Assembly (NCBI GenBank): GCA_904396155.1
Contig: CAJFOI010000032.1
Coordinates: forward strand, 1-64,000
DNA length: 64,000 nt
Reading direction: 5' to 3'
From: Candidatus Avispirillum faecium
GTDB lineage: Bacteria; Bacillota; Clostridia; Oscillospirales; CAG-272
In this document: positions 61,623 to 64,000 of the stretch, piece by piece
Position numbering within the stretch: position 1 is the stretch's first letter
Layout of the letters: every line of letters begins with the position of its first letter
Notes under the pieces: model-generated
Told to the model about the DNA's origin: nothing
Database searches by the model: none
What the model saw: the letters and a program-made list of their open reading frames with translations, nothing else
Position numbers and translations under genes: made by a program

Positions 61623-63893
61623 ATGCGCAATTTAGTAATCGTGGAATCGCCCGCCAAAGCGACGACAATTAAAGGTTATCTTGGATCCAGCTATCGCGTC
61701 GTCGCTTCGAAAGGCCATGTCCGGGATTTGCCCAAGTCCACTCTTGGGATAGATATAGAGGATCATTTTCACCCGCATTACATCAATATCCGCGGAAAAG
61801 GAGAATTAATCAAGGAACTGAAAAAGGAGGCGAAGGGCGCCGACCGGGTTTTTCTTGCAACAGACCCGGACCGGGAGGGAGAAGCGATCTCCTGGCACTT
61901 GTCTGTGGCGCTGGGGATTCCTGTGGACGAGGTGCAGCGGATCACGTTCAATGAGATCACAAAAAGTGCGGTGAAGGAGGCCATTCGGGCCCCCCGGGGG
62001 CTGGATATGGATTTGGTGAATGCACAGCAGGCGCGCCGCATTCTCGATCGCATCGTAGGATACAAGCTCAGCCCGTTTTTGTGGAAAACCGTTCAAAGCG
62101 GCCTGTCTGCAGGACGGGTGCAATCGGTCGCTACGCGGATTATCGTGGAGCGGGAAAATGAAATCCGTGCATTCCAGCCCAAGGAGTACTGGACAGTAGA
62201 TGCACTGCTTGTCACCGAAAAGGGAAAGGAGCTTACCGTCCATTTCCACGGCAGGGCCGGGGAAAAGGAAAAAATGGAGCTCTCCAGCCAGGCAGCGGCA
62301 GAAGAAATTTGCAAGGCCGTGGAGGGAAAGACTTTTACGGCGGCAGATATTCGCAGAGGGACCAAGCAAAAATCTCCCGCTCCCCCTTTTACAACTTCTA
62401 CCATGCAGCAGGAAGCATCTAAAAAACTGAATTTCCAGTCTCAGCGGACTATGCGGGTTGCCCAGGAACTGTATGAAGGAATTGATCTGGGTGCGGATGG
62501 CGGCGTGCAGGGTTTGATTACCTATATGCGTACGGACTCTCTTCGGATTGCGGCGGAAGCGCAGACGGCTGCCAGAGAGTACATTCTGGAAAAATATGGT
62601 GAAAAGTACTGTCCAGGGCAGGCGCGCAGCTATAAATCCAAGGCAAATTCTCAAAATGCCCACGAAGCGATTCGGCCGGCTTCCATGGCGCTGGATCCTG
62701 CAAGGGTGAAAAAGCATCTGTCCCGGGATCAGTATCGGCTGTACAAATTGATTTGGGATCGTTTTGTGGCCAGCCAGATGGCCAATGCGCAGCTTTCTAC
62801 CGTATCTATGGATGTGGAATGCGCCGGGTATTTGTTCCGTGCAACGGGATATACGGTCTCTTTTGAGGGGTATATGGCTGTGTACGAGGAAACTCTGGAT
62901 TCGGAAAAAGAAGAAAAAGAAGAAAAGGATCAAAAGAAGCGTTTGCCAAATATAGAAAAGGGGGAGACGCTCCAGAGCAAGGCGATCCTGCCGGCGCAGC
63001 ATTTTACAGAGCCGCCGCCGCGGTTTACAGAAGCATCTCTGATCAAATTTTTAGAGGAAAAGGGAATTGGAAGGCCCTCTACGTATACGCCGATTATCAC
63101 TATTATCAATTCCAGGGGATATGTTTCTCGGGAAGGGAAATCGCTGGTTCCTACGCCTCTGGGAGAAGTGACCACCAAGATCATGATGGAATCCTTTCCG
63201 GATATTGTGGATTATCAGTTTACTGCCTCCATGGAAGATAAACTGGACTGTATTGAGAACGGCAAAGAGGATATGGAATCGGTTTTGTCTGATTTTTATG
63301 GAGACTTCGCAAAGGAGCTGGACGCAGCCGAAAACGCGGCGTCCAATAAGAATATCCAGCTGCCCGTCGAGGAGACGGATATGATTTGTGAGCTTTGCGG
63401 CAGCAAGATGATCGTGAAAAGAGGCCGATACGGCAAGTTTGCCGCCTGTCCCAATTACCCTGCCTGCAAAAACACGAAGCCGTTGTACAAAAAAGAGGAG
63501 AGCGGGGAGGAAAAGGAACCGGAGATCGCTCCCTTCAAATGCGAGGTATGTGGATCTGACATGGTGCTGCGCAATGGGCGTTACGGTGCATTTTATGCCT
63601 GTGTGCGCTATCCCGACTGCAAGTTTACAAGGCAGAAGGTGAAGGAACTTGGTGTGCAGTGCCCCAAATGCGGCAGCCCGCTTGTGACAAAATACGGGAA
63701 AAACCGTACAGCTTTTTACAGTTGCTCTCGGTATCCGGATTGTGATTTTTCTTCCTGGGATCTTCCTACAAATGAAAAGTGCCCAAACTGCGAAGAAATG
63801 CTGTATCAGAAGAAAGGCAAAAATATGCTGGTTTGCAAAAAAAAGGGATGCGGATACAAACGGGAACTGCCCTCTGAGGATACAGAAAAATGA
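61623..63893 (+). CDS. topA: DNA topoisomerase I
   Basis: 756 residues, relaxing negative supercoils. The Toprim domain opens [19 protein letters not shown] with [13 protein letters not shown]; the catalytic Tyr is in TYMRTDSLR (about 301); [12 protein letters not shown] follows. The C-terminus has four zinc ribbons with CxxC pairs (CELC, CEVC, CPKC, CPNC), one more than in many homologues. A Lys/Glu-only stretch near 425-440 ([13 protein letters not shown]) is an unusual linker insertion. AGGAGATTT precedes the ATG. Its stop overlaps the trmFO start (ATGA). Confidence 0.96.
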   Translation: MRNLVIVESPAKATTIKGYLGSSYRVVASKGHVRDLPKSTLGIDIEDHFHPHYINIRGKGELIKELKKEAKGADRVFLATDPDREGEAISWHLSVALGIPVDEVQRITFNEITKSAVKEAIRAPRGLDMDLVNAQQARRILDRIVGYKLSPFLWKTVQSGLSAGRVQSVATRIIVERENEIRAFQPKEYWTVDALLVTEKGKELTVHFHGRAGEKEKMELSSQAAAEEICKAVEGKTFTAADIRRGTKQKSPAPPFTTSTMQQEASKKLNFQSQRTMRVAQELYEGIDLGADGGVQGLITYMRTDSLRIAAEAQTAAREYILEKYGEKYCPGQARSYKSKANSQNAHEAIRPASMALDPARVKKHLSRDQYRLYKLIWDRFVASQMANAQLSTVSMDVECAGYLFRATGYTVSFEGYMAVYEETLDSEKEEKEEKDQKKRLPNIEKGETLQSKAILPAQHFTEPPPRFTEASLIKFLEEKGIGRPSTYTPIITIINSRGYVSREGKSLVPTPLGEVTTKIMMESFPDIVDYQFTASMEDKLDCIENGKEDMESVLSDFYGDFAKELDAAENAASNKNIQLPVEETDMICELCGSKMIVKRGRYGKFAACPNYPACKNTKPLYKKEESGEEKEPEIAPFKCEVCGSDMVLRNGRYGAFYACVRYPDCKFTRQKVKELGVQCPKCGSPLVTKYGKNRTAFYSCSRYPDCDFSSWDLPTNEKCPNCEEMLYQKKGKNMLVCKKKGCGYKRELPSEDTEK

Positions 63894-64000
63894 CCGTGCA
63901 AATCATCGGCGCGGGGCTGGCGGGCTGCGAAGCCGCCTGGCAGGCTGCGCGCCTTGGCGCAGATGTGATTTTATATGAAATGAAGCCTGCAAAAATGACA
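63890..64000 (+). CDS. trmFO: tRNA (uracil-5-)-methyltransferase TrmFO, 5' part only
   Basis: The window ends after 37 codons. The N-terminus [20 protein letters not shown], then [13 protein letters not shown], is the FAD-binding Rossmann motif of the folate-dependent TrmFO (Gid) that makes ribothymidine at tRNA position 54. The ATG overlaps the topA stop by four bases. Confidence 0.92.
   Translation, partial: MTVQIIGAGLAGCEAAWQAARLGADVILYEMKPAKMT

Overview
The window comes from a spore-forming member of the Clostridia. Evidence: a SpoVT regulator, a rubrerythrin/Fur pair, the order infC-rpmI-rplT, the order dprA-topA-trmFO, glycyl-tRNA synthetase of the dimeric type, Mini-III RNase, and surface proteins with SLH, LysM, G5/3D and LCP domains. 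Base composition is moderate. Palindromic intergenic repeats of a kind common in gut Clostridia (Oscillospirales-like) occur in three clusters. Sigma-A type promoters and intrinsic terminators are unusually clear, so most transcription units can be bounded by eye. No rRNA, tRNA or CRISPR array was seen.

Layout. 1-4.7 kb: repeats, a long structured leader and the polyamine importer potABCD. 4.7-9.4 kb: a cytoplasmic GH29 fucosidase, an orphan lipoprotein, a BMP-family binding lipoprotein and a CarD-like regulator. 9.4-12.9 kb (minus): SpoVT and a PMCA-type calcium ATPase. 13-18.5 kb: a surface-polymer operon (ligase/polymerase-like membrane protein, two DUF4330-like proteins, TagO/WecA transferase, a divergent LCP protein). 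18.5-22.3 kb: glyS, an aldose-epimerase-like gene, rsmA, a small membrane protein. 22.3-28.6 kb (minus): a MATE exporter behind a riboswitch-like attenuator, YfcE phosphodiesterase, a zinc-ribbon protein, a TIM-barrel-like protein, citrate synthase, a HAD phosphatase. 28.9-34.1 kb: G5/3D cell-wall protein, serine hydrolase, UvrA2-type ATPase.

34.3-40.1 kb is the most unusual part: a compact, intact set of phage head genes (scaffold, N4-gp56 major capsid protein, head-completion-like proteins, a large P22 gp10-like protein, a LysM protein). It is bounded by terminators and has no terminase, portal, tail, lysis, integrase or repressor gene. I read it as a domesticated capsid module or a defective remnant under constraint. 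It is followed by a palindromic operator, a probable structured RNA and an A+T-rich sugar-isomerase-like gene that looks acquired.

41-47.7 kb (minus): an operon MoxR - DUF58 - transglutaminase - Mini-III. The DUF58 and transglutaminase proteins each carry a long basic coiled-coil-like insertion, and moxR seems to be translated by coupling to a 10-residue leader peptide. 47.9-49 kb: Fur-family regulator and rubrerythrin. 49.4-52 kb (minus): UPF0210 and ACT proteins and an acyltransferase-like protein. 52.1-56.8 kb: XRE-cupin regulator with acyl-CoA synthetase, then a LysM-GH18-SLH glycosidase whose ribosome binding site lies in a hairpin. 57.1-64 kb: a frameshifted VanZ gene and the housekeeping run infC (probable AUC start), rpmI, rplT, a TrmH-type methyltransferase, dprA, topA and the start of trmFO.

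All assignments come from reading the sequence and recalling family motifs; no search was run.
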